Below the pieces are notes generated by a model, which was not told the DNA's origin, made no database searches, and saw only the letters and a list, made by a program, of their open reading frames with translations. From an uncultured Pelagibacteraceae bacterium (GTDB lineage: Bacteria > Pseudomonadota > Alphaproteobacteria > Pelagibacterales > Pelagibacteraceae), in NCBI GenBank assembly GCA_902611145.1, contig CACLYO010000003.1:1-64000 (forward strand): a DNA stretch of 64,000 nucleotides, given 5' to 3'. The position numbers were made by a program, and so were the translations under genes. Of the stretch, positions 36,751 to 45,850 are shown one piece after another. Each line of letters starts with the position of its first letter. Within the stretch, counting starts at the first letter, position 1.

Positions 36751-37551
36751 TTAAGCAGCCGATTTTAAATAATTTAACCAATTTTTTAACTCTAACATTC
36801 TAGAATCTTTTTCTGAAACTTTAATTTCTTTTTCAATAAAATTTATGTGATCTTGTATTTCCTTTTCATCTTTAAAACATTTTCTCACATTTATTAATCT
36901 ATCTTTTCTAAACTTAATTAAAGTAATCATTTTATGATATGTAATTTCTGGATGATACTGCAATCCCCACACATCGCTAATCCCCGATTTAAAGTGGATA
37001 CTTTGTATTTTGTTGATTTTATTTGATGCTAAATGAGTTGCTCCTTTTGGTAGGGTAACCACTTCATCAAAATTAAAAGCTGGTGAGTTAAATTTTTTAT
37101 TTTTTGATTTATACAATGGATGACTTAAACCGTTTTCATTAATTTCTATATCTTTAGCTATACCTATATGAGCACCATTAGATGATTTTTTAACTTCACC
37201 ACCGGCCGCTGTGACTGCAACCTGCATTCCCCAGCATATTGCTAAAATATTTTTAATATTCTTAAAACATTCTTTCATAAAAGAAATTTGTCTTCGAATT
37301 TCAATACAGTCATTATAAATATTTAAGCTGCTTCCTCCCCAAATTAATCCCTGATATTTTTTAATATTTGGTAATATTTTATCAAAACTTTTTTCTGCAC
37401 ATGGGTTAAAAACGTCGATGTTTAAATCATTAGTATAATATGAAAGACTTTCCTTTAAACTTTCTGCATGAGTTGGAATTCCTGAATTTTTAAAATTTTC
37501 ATTCTCCTTTTGCAAGTTTCCTTCGACAACTAATAAATTTAAATTGTTCAT
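36751..37551 (-). CDS. Class I glutamine amidotransferase-like protein
   Basis: 266 residues. The triad is visible: C106 ('ILAICWGMQVAVTAAGGEV'), H200 and E202 ('WGLQYHPEITYHK'), with 'YQGLIWGGSSLNIYN' for the oxyanion strand. It resembles stand-alone GMP-synthase-like or PuuD-like gamma-glutamyl hydrolases. In a region using gamma-glutamyl-methylamide chemistry, hydrolysis of a gamma-glutamyl amide is conceivable, but the acceptor is unknown. It shares one base with the alcohol dehydrogenase stop (TAATG) and abuts the fhs stop on the opposite strand. Confidence 0.8.
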   Translation of the reverse strand: MNNLNLLVVEGNLQKENENFKNSGIPTHAESLKESLSYYTNDLNIDVFNPCAEKSFDKILPNIKKYQGLIWGGSSLNIYNDCIEIRRQISFMKECFKNIKNILAICWGMQVAVTAAGGEVKKSSNGAHIGIAKDIEINENGLSHPLYKSKNKKFNSPAFNFDEVVTLPKGATHLASNKINKIQSIHFKSGISDVWGLQYHPEITYHKMITLIKFRKDRLINVRKCFKDEKEIQDHINFIEKEIKVSEKDSRMLELKNWLNYLKSAA

Positions 37552-38708
37552 TAAAATAATTTTCCAGATATGCTATGTTCGTATAAAATTTTCATATCGT
37601 CAATCGTCAATTTCTTTGGATTGGTGCCGGTAGATGGGTCTTCTAAGGCCATTTTTGATAGTTGATCTAAATTAATTTTTTTTACATCAATAACTTCTGA
37701 AATTTTATGTGGAATATTAAGTTTCTTTCTCAAGTCTAAGACCCAGTTTAAAAAACTTTGAAAGTTTTTTTCCAAATTAAGATAATCACAAATTGAAATA
37801 ATTCTATCTTCTATTAAAGTTTTATTAAAAGTGAGAACATAGGGCATAAAAATTGCATTTGATAAACCATGATGAACATTAAATTGTGCATTTATAGGAT
37901 GACTTAAAGAATGAATTGCACCTAAACCTTTTTGAAAGGATGTTGAGCCCATACTTGCTGCTGCTAATAAATCTGCTCTTGCCTCTAAATCTTTTCCATC
38001 ATTTACTGCTTTTATTAATGATTTTTTTATTAATTTCATTCCTTCGATTGCTATACCGTTTGCCATTGGATGGAAACCAGGCGCACAAAAAGCTTCTAGA
38101 TTATGTGCTAAAGCATCCATTCCTGTAGCAGCTGTTAATCTTGGAGATAGATTAACTGTTAAAACTGGATCTAAAATAACAACTGAAGGTAAAAATTTTG
38201 GATGAAAAATAATTTTCTTTACTCCTGTTTTTTTATTAATAATTGCTGAGGCACGTCCAGTTTCGGAACCGGTACCAGCTGTAGTGGGAACAGCAATAAT
38301 TGGAGTTATATTTTTTTCATTTGCTCTTTTCCAGTTATCTCCTATATCTTCGAAATCCCATATAGGTCTAGTCTGTGCTGACATAAAAGCTATAGCTTTA
38401 CCAACATCTAACCCGCTACCTCCTCCAAAAGCAATAACTCCATCACATTTATTTTTTTTAAATTCTAAAACCCCTTCTTCCACATTTTCTCCTAAAGGAT
38501 TTCCCGAAAAATTTGAAAAAATAGCCAAATTACTAAATTTTTTTTTAACCTCTGAAATAATAGTTTTAGTCATTTCAAGATTTATAAGATCCTTATCTGT
38601 TACAAATAATGGACTTAAAATTTTCAAATTTTTACAAGCCTCCGGTAAATCTTTAATTCTATCTTCTCCTACCCATATAGAAGTGGGGTAATTCCAATTA
38701 GTTTTCAT
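37551..38708 (-). CDS. Iron-containing alcohol dehydrogenase
   Basis: 385 residues, typical of group III ADH. 'GVIAFGGGSGLDVGKAIAF' binds NAD, 'IAVPTTAGTGSETGRASAII' is the family signature, and the metal ligands lie in 'TGMDALAHNLEAFCAPGFHP' (Asp, His) and 'AIHSLSHPINAQFNVHHGLS' (His, His). It oxidises an alcohol or reduces an aldehyde; a formaldehyde- or amino-alcohol-linked role would suit the neighbours but is not shown. It forms a two-gene unit with the amidotransferase. Confidence 0.88.
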   Translation of the reverse strand: MKTNWNYPTSIWVGEDRIKDLPEACKNLKILSPLFVTDKDLINLEMTKTIISEVKKKFSNLAIFSNFSGNPLGENVEEGVLEFKKNKCDGVIAFGGGSGLDVGKAIAFMSAQTRPIWDFEDIGDNWKRANEKNITPIIAVPTTAGTGSETGRASAIINKKTGVKKIIFHPKFLPSVVILDPVLTVNLSPRLTAATGMDALAHNLEAFCAPGFHPMANGIAIEGMKLIKKSLIKAVNDGKDLEARADLLAAASMGSTSFQKGLGAIHSLSHPINAQFNVHHGLSNAIFMPYVLTFNKTLIEDRIISICDYLNLEKNFQSFLNWVLDLRKKLNIPHKISEVIDVKKINLDQLSKMALEDPSTGTNPKKLTIDDMKILYEHSISGKLF

Positions 38709-38786
38709 AATAAAATATTATTGTAATTTTTACTTTTTTGTTAGTAAAATACATTTATAAATTTGTTTTTACATGGGGAAAACTCA

Positions 38787-40127
38787 ATGACAAAAGTAGC
38801 TATTATTGGAACAGGGCCTTGTGGTCTTTCAATGCTAAGAGCTTTCGAGCAAGCTGAAAAAAAAGGTGAAAAAATACCTGAAATAGTTTGTTTTGAGAAA
38901 CAGGATGATTGGGGAGGTTTGTGGAATTATAGTTGGAGAACTGGATCTGATCAATATGGAGATCCTGTTCCTAACAGTATGTATAGATATCTATGGTCAA
39001 ATGGTCCTAAAGAGTGTTTAGAATTTGCTGACTATTCATTTGATGAACATTTTGGAAAACCCATTCCATCTTTTCCACCAAGAGAAGTTTTATATGACTA
39101 CATAATAGGTAGAGTTAAAAAAGGTAAACTAAAAAATAAAGTAAAATTTAACACTAGTGTTTCTAGTGTAGTTTATAATGGAAATAATTTTGAGATCACT
39201 CGTCATGATAAAAAAAATGATAAATTTATAAAAGATATTTTTGATTATATAGTTGTTTCTACAGGTCATTTTTCTGTTCCATTTATTCCAGAATATCCAG
39301 GGATGAAATCTTTCCCGGGAAGAATATTACATTCACATGATTTTAGAGATGCAGAAGAATTCAGGGGTAAAAATGTTATTGTTTTAGGAAGTAGTTATTC
39401 GGCTGAAGATGTTGCTCTTCAATGTCATAAGTATGGAGCTAAAAGTGTTACTATAGGTTACAGACATAACCCAATGGGATTTAAATGGCCTAACGGAGTA
39501 AAAGAAGTGCATTATTTAGACAGACTAGATGGAAATAAAGCAATCTTCAAAGATGGTCACGAACAAGAAGCTGACGCATTAATTTTATGTTCTGGTTATC
39601 TTCATCATTTCCCTTTTTTAACTGAAGACTTAAAGTTAAAAACTAGAAATAGATTGTATCCTCCAAAACTATACAAAGGTGTTGTTTGGCAAAACAATCA
39701 CAAATTACTTTATTTGGGAATGCAGGATCAGTTTCATACATTTAATATGTTTGACTGCCAAGCTTGGTACGCAAGAGATGTTATAATGGGTAAAATTAAA
39801 CTACCAAATAGTTCAGAAATTGAAAAAGATATAAATAAATGGGTTGCTTTAGAAGAAAAATTAGAAAATCCTGATCAGATGATAGACTTTCAAACTGAAT
39901 ACACGAAGGAACTACACGAGTTATCTGATTATCCAAAAATTGATTTTGAGCTAATTAGAAAACATTTTAAAGAATGGGAGCATCACAAAGTAGAAGATAT
40001 TATGACATATAGAAATAAATCTTTTTCTTCACCAGTTACTGGATCAGTTGCACCAATACATCATACCCCATGGGCAGCAGCAATGGATGACTCTTTAAAA
40101 GCATTTTTAGAACAGTCAAAAAAATAA
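38787..40127 (+). CDS. tmm: Trimethylamine monooxygenase (flavin-containing monooxygenase)
   Basis: 446 residues from the ATG at 38787, which has a ggggaa SD; the upstream in-frame TTG at 38763 lacks one. 'VAIIGTGPCGLSMLRAFEQA' binds FAD, 'FPGRILHSHDFRD' is the FMO fingerprint and 'VIVLGSSYSAEDVALQC' binds NADPH. Long stretches ('SMYRYLWSNGPKECLEFADY', 'FDEHFGKPIPSFPPREVLYD', 'MFDCQAWYARDVIMGK') match remembered bacterial Tmm, which oxidises trimethylamine to TMAO and also DMS to DMSO. tdm and a TMAO-type transporter lie within 9 kb. Confidence 0.94.
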   Translation: MTKVAIIGTGPCGLSMLRAFEQAEKKGEKIPEIVCFEKQDDWGGLWNYSWRTGSDQYGDPVPNSMYRYLWSNGPKECLEFADYSFDEHFGKPIPSFPPREVLYDYIIGRVKKGKLKNKVKFNTSVSSVVYNGNNFEITRHDKKNDKFIKDIFDYIVVSTGHFSVPFIPEYPGMKSFPGRILHSHDFRDAEEFRGKNVIVLGSSYSAEDVALQCHKYGAKSVTIGYRHNPMGFKWPNGVKEVHYLDRLDGNKAIFKDGHEQEADALILCSGYLHHFPFLTEDLKLKTRNRLYPPKLYKGVVWQNNHKLLYLGMQDQFHTFNMFDCQAWYARDVIMGKIKLPNSSEIEKDINKWVALEEKLENPDQMIDFQTEYTKELHELSDYPKIDFELIRKHFKEWEHHKVEDIMTYRNKSFSSPVTGSVAPIHHTPWAAAMDDSLKAFLEQSKK

Positions 40128-40134
40128 ATTTTAT

Positions 40135-41097
40135 TTACAATCTAATATTTAATTTTTTATTATTTAAAATAGCTTTAAATAAAGTAGTCATCAAAGGAAT
40201 TTTTTTTTTATTTATTTTCTTCAATATGTATGGCGCTATCTCTCTTGCAAGTTGTTCTCCTTCAACTGTATCTTTCGGCATAAATTTTTTTTTTGCATTT
40301 TTAAATGTAAATCCTTTTCCTAAATAACTGCCCATTTTACTATTCCTTCCTCCTGCTGCACTTACATATAAATCACCTATTCCTGCGAGTCCCAAAGTTG
40401 TTTCTTCTTTTCCTTTGAAGTATTTAGTTAAATAGTTCATTTCAATTATTGATTTTTGAAATAAACTTGATGACGTATTTAAACTCTGGCCTGCTCCAAT
40501 TATCATTGCATATATATTTTTTATTGCAGAACATATTTCTACACCAATAACATCATTAGAAAATTTTATAATATAATATTTTGTAGCAATCATCTTGCCT
40601 ATCTGTTTAGCTATTTTAATATTTTTATTGGCTAAAATTACACTTGTTTGATTTTTTTTGGCTAATTCCTTGGCTAAACATGGGCCTTTCAAAACTGAAA
40701 TATTCATTCCATTATAATTTTTTTTTAATTGTTCTGAAATTGTTAGAATTTTATTATTTTTTTTTTCGTATTTTAATCCTTTAGTAAGTACTAATATTGG
40801 ATTTTTTAATTTTAACTTTTTTAGTTCTTTGCTAATAAAATCAATACCTGAAAGGCTTAAAGCAATTACAATTAAATCAAATTTTTCTTTTAATAAATCA
40901 GTAGAAAATTTTCTAAATTTTAAACTTTTTGGAAGATTTATTTTTAAACTTGAATGAAATTTTTTTTTTGAGGATAAGTCTTTAATAAAAGCTTTGCTAT
41001 AAGGTTCTGTAATAGTAACTTTATTTTTATTTTCTAAGCAAGGAATTGTAAATGCGGAACCCATTGCCCCGCCACCAATAACTAATATTTTTTTCAT
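40135..41097 (-). CDS. gpsA: NAD(P)-dependent glycerol-3-phosphate dehydrogenase family protein
   Basis: About 320 residues from the ATG at 41097; a longer frame upstream would overlap the permease gene. 'ILVIGGGAMGSAFTIPCLE' binds the nucleotide, 'PILVLTKGLKY', 'SVLKGPCLAKELAKKNQTSV' and 'EICSAIKNIYAMIIGAGQSL' (catalytic Lys region) are GpsA features, and 'GLAGIGDLYVSAAGGRNSKM' completes the signature. It makes glycerol-3-phosphate for lipids. It starts 2 bases after the permease stop, so it is co-transcribed with the transporter; 7 bases separate it from the convergent tmm stop. Confidence 0.82.
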   Translation of the reverse strand: MKKILVIGGGAMGSAFTIPCLENKNKVTITEPYSKAFIKDLSSKKKFHSSLKINLPKSLKFRKFSTDLLKEKFDLIVIALSLSGIDFISKELKKLKLKNPILVLTKGLKYEKKNNKILTISEQLKKNYNGMNISVLKGPCLAKELAKKNQTSVILANKNIKIAKQIGKMIATKYYIIKFSNDVIGVEICSAIKNIYAMIIGAGQSLNTSSSLFQKSIIEMNYLTKYFKGKEETTLGLAGIGDLYVSAAGGRNSKMGSYLGKGFTFKNAKKKFMPKDTVEGEQLAREIAPYILKKINKKKIPLMTTLFKAILNNKKLNIRL

Positions 41098-41099
41098 TT

Positions 41100-43253
41100 T
41101 TAATCTATACCAAGATGTTTTTTTCTTTTTTCTACCCACGTTCTTATTAAATTATCAAATATCAAGCCTATAAAAGCTACACAGATACCAAGCGTAAATC
41201 CTATACCTGCACCTTTTTTATCAGATAACGCTTTTAGAATATATTGTCCTAAATCTTCTGTTCCAATAAATGCTCCGATAATTACCATAAAAAGTGCAAA
41301 TACAATTGTTTGATTCAAACCAAGCATCATATGCGGAAATGCTAAAGGGAACTCTATTTTAGTTAATCTTTGAAATTTATTTACACCAGACATAGTTGCT
41401 GCATCATGTAAACCAACTGGAACACTTCTGAGTCCTTCAATGGTATATCTTGTTGCCGGTATCGTTGCATAAACTATAACTGCAATTAAAACTGATGTAT
41501 CAGTTATACCAAAAAGCATCATCACTGGAATTAAGTATACGAAAGAAGGAAAAGTTTGAAATATATCACAAACTCCCAGCATAAAACTCGCAGAATGTTT
41601 ATTTTGAAAGCATAAAGTTCCAACTGTAAATCCAATTATACAAGATATAACAACTCCAAAAGTTGCCATATATGCTGTCACTAATGCTCTATCCCACCAT
41701 GGACTTAATGCTATAAATAATGTTAATCCGCAAACAACTAATGCCGAACGAATCCCACCAATTAAATATCCAGCTCCAACAAGTAAAACTAATGTGGCAA
41801 CCGCAGGCATTCTTAAATATAAAGCTCTCATTGGCTGAAGCACGTCTTGAATCAGCCATGTATTAAATGCTTTTATATACACAAAGAATGTATCAAAGAT
41901 CCAATCAACACCTTTATTCCAAAAATCTGCTGTTGATATTCCTTTGTTATGCGGAACTTCAAATAAATAGTTATAACTACCTTTGAACAAAAAAGTTCCA
42001 ACATAAGCAAGTACAATTCCTATAATTACTGTTGCAACAAAAAATAAAATATTTTTATTTCTTTGATAGAATGTCAGATTGCCAAAATAATCTGTTTGCT
42101 TATTTGCCCAAGCCAAAGACATTTTATCTAAAAGAATTGCAATTAAACTAATACACAATCCAGCTTCTAAGGCTAAACCGATATTGAGTTGGTTTAAGGC
42201 TAACAATAAATTAAACCCTAAACCTTTTGCACCTATAAATGCAGAAATAACAGCCATAGAAAAACACACCATGATGACCTGGTTTACTCCAATTAAAATA
42301 TCTCTTCTTGCAGTTGGAATTAATACTTTAAACATTAGTTGCCAATTATTACATCCACTCATTCTACCTGCTTCAATAACTTCTGGCGGTATTGCTCTTA
42401 AACCTAATATAGTTAATAATATCATTGGTGGAACAGCAACAACCATAGTTATAATTACTGCAGCATGATCACCAACTCCAAAAAGAACAAGCGCAGGAAC
42501 TAATACCGCGTATTGTGGCATTGTTTGCATAACTAAAAGTATTGGATATAAAGCTTTCTCAACACGTTTACTTTTAAATGCCGCTATACCTAAGCCTAAG
42601 CCAAAAACAAATGATAGTGGCGCTGCAACTAATATAAATGAAAGAGTTTGCATCGAAGGTTTCCATTGACCAAATATAGAAATGTAAACCATAACTAAAC
42701 CGGCAAACAAAGCTAGACCTTTACCACTTAGCTTATAAGCAAGTATTGCTGAACCCGCAGCAACAATAGTCCATGGTAAACCTGGTAGCTCTGCCCAAGG
42801 GTTTTTATCTATCCAATCCCAACTGGTAAATGCAACGATAGTTTCAAGTCCGCCTAATAAAATTTCTCTAATCAATTCTATTAGAAACGTCATAAAAGCA
42901 GTTAAATTTCTACTTATTTGTAAAACTAAAGGCCGAGTTCTGAATTCTTGAGTATCTTCGTTCCAAAATTCAATTGGCATCCATTCATTCATTAAGAAAA
43001 ATAATGAATCATTTATCCAAATGGGTAACCATCCAAGTAATGGGGGTAATCTCCAAAAAACGTCGAAAGCATAATATCTAACTTCTTTACCCAGAAAAAC
43101 AAAGCTACTCTGGTTAGGGTCTTTGATAAATTCAGCTTGACCACGAATAAACTTATATGTTTCAGGAACTTCAATTGCAAAGCATAAAGCAAAAAATACA
43201 ATTAATAAAAATAACCATTGAAATAACTTTGGATATTTTTTTATTAATTCCAT
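41100..43253 (-). CDS. Fused double-permease of a TMAO/betaine-type ABC transporter
   Basis: 717 residues containing two complete ProW-like permease domains in one chain. EAA loops occur in each: 'EVIEAGRMSGCNNWQLMFKV' with 'IGAKGLGFNLL' (first half) and 'HDAATMSGVNKFQRLTKIEF' with 'IGTEDLGQYIL' (second half). More than ten hydrophobic spans are visible. This fused layout is known for TMAO transporters of marine bacteria (Tmo) by recall. The ATPase gene lies 3 bases upstream. The binding protein is probably that at 45851-46798. Confidence 0.88.
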   Translation of the reverse strand: MELIKKYPKLFQWLFLLIVFFALCFAIEVPETYKFIRGQAEFIKDPNQSSFVFLGKEVRYYAFDVFWRLPPLLGWLPIWINDSLFFLMNEWMPIEFWNEDTQEFRTRPLVLQISRNLTAFMTFLIELIREILLGGLETIVAFTSWDWIDKNPWAELPGLPWTIVAAGSAILAYKLSGKGLALFAGLVMVYISIFGQWKPSMQTLSFILVAAPLSFVFGLGLGIAAFKSKRVEKALYPILLVMQTMPQYAVLVPALVLFGVGDHAAVIITMVVAVPPMILLTILGLRAIPPEVIEAGRMSGCNNWQLMFKVLIPTARRDILIGVNQVIMVCFSMAVISAFIGAKGLGFNLLLALNQLNIGLALEAGLCISLIAILLDKMSLAWANKQTDYFGNLTFYQRNKNILFFVATVIIGIVLAYVGTFLFKGSYNYLFEVPHNKGISTADFWNKGVDWIFDTFFVYIKAFNTWLIQDVLQPMRALYLRMPAVATLVLLVGAGYLIGGIRSALVVCGLTLFIALSPWWDRALVTAYMATFGVVISCIIGFTVGTLCFQNKHSASFMLGVCDIFQTFPSFVYLIPVMMLFGITDTSVLIAVIVYATIPATRYTIEGLRSVPVGLHDAATMSGVNKFQRLTKIEFPLAFPHMMLGLNQTIVFALFMVIIGAFIGTEDLGQYILKALSDKKGAGIGFTLGICVAFIGLIFDNLIRTWVEKRKKHLGID

Positions 43254-43256
43254 AAT

Positions 43257-44285
43257 TTAATTATTATTTTTTCTTCCACCGAAAACTGTATTAATTATTT
43301 TTGTTGGATTAATAGAGCCTACAATTTTATTGTTATTATCTATAACTGCTACTGATTTTTCTTGAGTTAGAATTTTTTCAGCAACATTCTCAATAATTTC
43401 ATCTTTTGAAACTTTTAATTCACCTAGATCACTAGTAGATGAATCCATCACATCTCCTATTAATAGAACTTTTTCTCTTGGCACTTCTTCAGTAAATTTC
43501 CTTACATATTCAGTTGCTGGATTTAAAACAATATTAGCAGGTGTATCTAGTTGTTCAATTATGCCATCTTTCATAATTGCAATACGGTCAGCAAGCTTTA
43601 ATGCTTCGTCAAAATCATGCGTAATAAACATAATTGTTTTTTGAAGTTTATCTTGAAGTCTTAAAAACTCATCTTGCATTTCTTTTCGTATCAAAGGATC
43701 TAGTGCAGAGAAAGGCTCATCTAAAAACCATATATCAGGTTCTACAGCTAACGATCTAGCAATTCCCACTCTTTGTTGTTGTCCTCCCGAAAGTTCTCTT
43801 GGAAAATAGTTTTCTCTTCCATCAAGTCCAACCAGTTTAACCATATCCATAGCTTTACTAATGCTATCTTCGGTCTTCATTCCTTTAATTTGTAAAGGGA
43901 AAGCTATATTCTCCACGACTGTTTTATGAGGAAGTAAAGCAAAGCTTTGAAAAACCATTCCCATTTTATTTCTTCTAAGATCAATAAGTTCTTTGTTATT
44001 TAATTGCAATAAATCTTGCCCCTCGATGAAAATTTTTCCACCTGTTGCATCTGTTAATCTAGAAATACATCTTAACAATGTTGATTTGCCCGAACCAGAC
44101 AAACCCATCACAACTAACATTTCTCCTTTTGAAACTTCAAATGAGGCATTGTTAACACCTACAATACATCCATTTTCTTGAAAAGTTTTAGCATCAACAT
44201 TGCCATTTGCTTCTTGGAGCATTTTTTTGGCATTCGTTCCAAAAATTTTGTAAACATTTTCACATTTAATTACTGGTCCAGACAT
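43257..44285 (-). CDS. ABC transporter ATPase, glycine betaine/TMAO type
   Basis: 342 residues. Walker A 'VVMGLSGSGKSTLLRCISRL', Q-loop 'MGMVFQSFALLPHKTV', signature 'ELSGGQQQRVGIARSLA', Walker B 'IWFLDEPFSALDPL' and H-loop 'FITHDFDEALKLADRI' are all present. The C-terminal 'EKSVAVIDNNNKIVGSINPT' is a partial CBS-like regulatory segment as in ProV. The N-terminal 'YKIFGTNAKKMLQEANGNVD' is also ProV-like. It energises the fused permease 3 bases downstream, and may also serve the ATPase-less system at 18142-20110. Confidence 0.92.
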   Translation of the reverse strand: MSGPVIKCENVYKIFGTNAKKMLQEANGNVDAKTFQENGCIVGVNNASFEVSKGEMLVVMGLSGSGKSTLLRCISRLTDATGGKIFIEGQDLLQLNNKELIDLRRNKMGMVFQSFALLPHKTVVENIAFPLQIKGMKTEDSISKAMDMVKLVGLDGRENYFPRELSGGQQQRVGIARSLAVEPDIWFLDEPFSALDPLIRKEMQDEFLRLQDKLQKTIMFITHDFDEALKLADRIAIMKDGIIEQLDTPANIVLNPATEYVRKFTEEVPREKVLLIGDVMDSSTSDLGELKVSKDEIIENVAEKILTQEKSVAVIDNNNKIVGSINPTKIINTVFGGRKNNN

Positions 44286-44351
44286 AAAATTTAAATCAAA
44301 TTATATGAAATTTAGATAAAATTAAATCTATATAATTGCTATTTACCCCCT

Positions 44352-44903
44352 TTAAAAATTTTTAATAAAATAAACCCTCGTATCAATTCCTGTACTCAAA
44401 AAACTTAATGCTTCTCCACTAACGGTAATCGCCTCATCTACTCCTACATTATTTCCACTAACAGTAAAACCTGCAAAACACTTATTTTTCTCTTCATCCC
44501 ATTTAACGAATGTCTCATCAATTTTATTTCCATTAATTGTATAAATTTCATGTGCTCTAAAATTAAGAAAATTTGCACCCATAATTGCACGTTGTGGAAT
44601 AAGTTTTGTTGCTTTACAGACTTGCTCGTATACTTCATTTGTCAATTTATAATGATCGGTGCCATCAAAGGTTACTAATATTCCTGAGGGAAGTTTTGAT
44701 ATTAATTCACCTAATTTTTTTTCTTGAGCAATTCTTTCCTCTTCTATTTTCATTTTTTTAACTAATTCATCACCCTCTCCAAACATAATATTTAATGCAA
44801 AAAAAGATGAAATTATAATTAGAAGTATAATTACCAAACCACCAAATTGTTTGGTAAATTCAGGCAATTCTTTAATTCTATCTAAATAATTTTCTTTTGA
44901 CAT
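44352..44903 (-). CDS. Single-span membrane protein of unknown function
   Basis: 183 residues. One clear transmembrane helix lies near 21-42 ('FGGLVIILLIIISSFFALNI'), followed by a short coiled-coil-like stretch ('VKKMKIEEERIAQEKK') and a soluble domain containing 'LPSGILVTFDGTDHYKLTNE' and 'FAGFTVSGNNVGVDEAITVS'. I recognise no family. It begins immediately after the MORN gene stop (0-base gap), and 66 bases separate it from the ATPase gene. Nothing in the sequence ties it to transport. Confidence 0.6.
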   Translation of the reverse strand: MSKENYLDRIKELPEFTKQFGGLVIILLIIISSFFALNIMFGEGDELVKKMKIEEERIAQEKKLGELISKLPSGILVTFDGTDHYKLTNEVYEQVCKATKLIPQRAIMGANFLNFRAHEIYTINGNKIDETFVKWDEEKNKCFAGFTVSGNNVGVDEAITVSGEALSFLSTGIDTRVYFIKNF

Positions 44904-45281
44904 TTAATCTTGTAACTTTCCATTTTTCCAAATGCCCGACTTTTGTGTTCCATCGGCCCAAGTAAAAATTCCTTTTCCATTCATAAATCCTTTGTCCCAC
45001 TCGCCGTCGTAAGTTGATCCATCAGGAAAAGTCAAAATACCTATTCCGCTCCACTCACTGTTTTTAAATTCACCTTTATAAATGTATCCGTTAGGCCAAG
45101 TTTCAACTCCTTGTCCATTTTTTTTTGTTCCTACCCATTCTCCTTCGTAAGTCGTTTTATCTGTATAAACCCATTTACCATAACCATTTTCACAATTTCC
45201 CTCTTTACATCCAGTGCTTCGTGCCAAAACAACTGTTGTAATTAATAAACTTAAAATTATGCTGATGAGATATTTTTTCAT
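44904..45281 (-). CDS. MORN-repeat protein, probably exported
   Basis: 125 residues. A signal peptide (about 1-20, 'SLLITTVVLARS') is followed by four to five MORN repeats of the form Y-x-G-E/x-W/F-x-x-G-x-x-G-x-G, such as 'TYEGEWVGTKKNGQG', 'IYKGEFKNSEWSGIG' and 'TYDGEWDKGFMNGKG'. MORN repeats bind membranes or proteins; function here is unknown. It sits between two genes of unknown function, inside the interval that separates the TMAO-type binding protein from its transporter. Confidence 0.8.
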   Translation of the reverse strand: MKKYLISIILSLLITTVVLARSTGCKEGNCENGYGKWVYTDKTTYEGEWVGTKKNGQGVETWPNGYIYKGEFKNSEWSGIGILTFPDGSTYDGEWDKGFMNGKGIFTWADGTQKSGIWKNGKLQD

Positions 45282-45315
45282 TATAATATTTTACACAAAA
45301 TTAATTAAAAAAAAA

Positions 45316-45777
45316 TCAGACTTTTCCATTTTTTTTGCTGCATAAATAAAAACTGATGTCTTTTTCTGAATTTTCAGTTTTTATATTTCTTGTAATTTCA
45401 TGGATTAATTCACCTGTTTTTCTGTCAATAATACCTGACTCTGAATAACTATTCTCCTTATTAATTGATTTAAATAAAACTACATCATTATTTACAATTT
45501 TAACATTTAATTTAGCTGATTCAGAAAGAAACAATGTTAATCCCTTTATTAAGAGGGTCTCTGGTTGTTTTGACTGAATTTCAAATTTATCTAAATCTTT
45601 TTCGTTTAAATCTTTAGCTAAAAAAGTTTGATAATTATATTCTGAATTCTTAATTATTTTTTTTTCAAAATTGCATACAAACTTAAGATTAATATTTTCT
45701 TGTATATTAATATCTTTTGCTAATGAAGAATTAGAAAATAATATACTAAGAAGTATAATTAAAAAATATTTAAACAT
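45316..45777 (-). CDS. Exported protein of unknown function
   Basis: 153 residues. The first 21 residues are a signal peptide ('FLIILLSILFSNSSLAKD'). The mature part contains 'NLKFVCNFEKKIIKNSEYNY' and 'ESGIIDRKTGELIHEITRNI', with two cysteines. The strand-rich pattern 'KDISFYLCSKK' suggests a small beta-sandwich, but I do not recognise a family. It lies 34 bases from the MORN gene and just beyond the terminator that follows the binding-protein gene. Confidence 0.55.
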   Translation of the reverse strand: MFKYFLIILLSILFSNSSLAKDINIQENINLKFVCNFEKKIIKNSEYNYQTFLAKDLNEKDLDKFEIQSKQPETLLIKGLTLFLSESAKLNVKIVNNDVVLFKSINKENSYSESGIIDRKTGELIHEITRNIKTENSEKDISFYLCSKKNGKV

Positions 45778-45791
45778 TAAATCTTAATTTT

Positions 45792-45826
45792 AAAAAAAAA
45801 TCTCCCCCAACATAGTTGGGAGAGAT
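45792..45826 (-). terminator. Intrinsic terminator after the TMAO/betaine binding-protein gene
   Basis: On the + strand 45800-45811 (ATCTCCCCCAAC) pairs with 45815-45826 (GTTGGGAGAGAT) with one G-T wobble and a 3-base loop. Read on the minus strand, the hairpin is followed by a run of nine T (bases 45792-45800). It lies 25 bases past the stop of the binding-protein gene and would separate it from the genes below. Confidence 0.9.
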
Positions 45827-45850
45827 CTATAAATTTAAGCGCTTCTTGCC

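Noticed and set aside
38284-38691. 135-codon open frame opposite the iron alcohol dehydrogenase
   Set aside because: The sense strand encodes a well-conserved enzyme; the antisense frame is low-complexity and lacks an SD.
38763-38786. Longer start for trimethylamine monooxygenase (TTG at 38763)
   Set aside because: The ATG at 38787 has a good SD and begins the FAD-binding strand at the expected distance; the extra 8 residues carry no conserved sequence.
41098-41139. Longer start for the GpsA-like protein
   Set aside because: It would overlap the upstream permease gene by 40 bases, and adds a Lys-rich stretch not seen before the nucleotide-binding strand.
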